Source: Echinarachnius parma (Eukaryota > Echinodermata > Echinoidea > Clypeasteroida > Echinarachniidae). From it: a DNA stretch of 64,000 nucleotides. The DNA is taken from contig JBAMJV010002944.1 of the NCBI GenBank assembly GCA_037951105.1, positions 62,001 through 126,000 of the forward strand, in the 5' to 3' direction. The text below holds more notes on this DNA, generated by a model that was given only the letters and a program-made list of their open reading frames with translations, was not told the DNA's origin and did not search any database. The stretch's first letter is position 1. The stretch itself is not shown here.

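Overview
This window looks like nuclear DNA from a marine invertebrate deuterostome, most likely an echinoderm (sea-urchin-like); a hemichordate or lancelet cannot be excluded. The grounds are short exons with GT-AG introns of 0.3 to 13 kb, AT-rich introns packed with small DNA transposons, many poly-G/poly-C runs, and a gene of a type known from sea urchin immune cells. There is no prokaryotic gene organisation.

One gene fills most of the window on the + strand (9514 to beyond 64000). I reconstructed 15 coding exons by hand: a signal peptide, one CCP/sushi module, one 8-cysteine WAP-like exon, nine more CCP modules, then the first three exons of a fucolectin (FTP, eel fucolectin/tachylectin-4) domain, which runs off the right edge. 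Every internal exon begins and ends in phase 1, so the reading frame (about 846 codons) is open throughout. The domain mix recalls the sea urchin complement-like mosaic proteins Sp5 and Sp5013, which combine CCP, fucolectin and Cys-rich parts; identity to either is not claimed.

A second, paralogous gene lies head to head on the - strand. Its signal-peptide exon (5259-5325) and first CCP exon (2380-2589) match exons 1 and 2 of the large gene in length, phase and sequence, and the promoter-proximal DNA, including a CCAAT box, is conserved between the two. The start codons are about 4.2 kb apart. The rest of the - strand gene lies left of the window.

The introns and the intergenic space are a layered record of transposition. 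They hold TTAA-flanked elements (piggyBac/Kolobok-like target), hAT-like elements with exact 8-bp duplications, TA-flanked Tc1/mariner-like elements, a long-TIR element with a 9-bp duplication (MULE-like), LINE fragments, and two families of tandem-array elements with TCCG-rich heads. Several are nested inside one another. Three CCP exons have broken partial copies beside them, which suggests that exon duplication is still going on in this gene.

No rRNA gene, intact tRNA gene, CRISPR array or complete autonomous transposon was found. Exon boundaries were found by eye and not checked against transcripts. Coordinates of diverged repeats are approximate unless a target-site duplication is stated.
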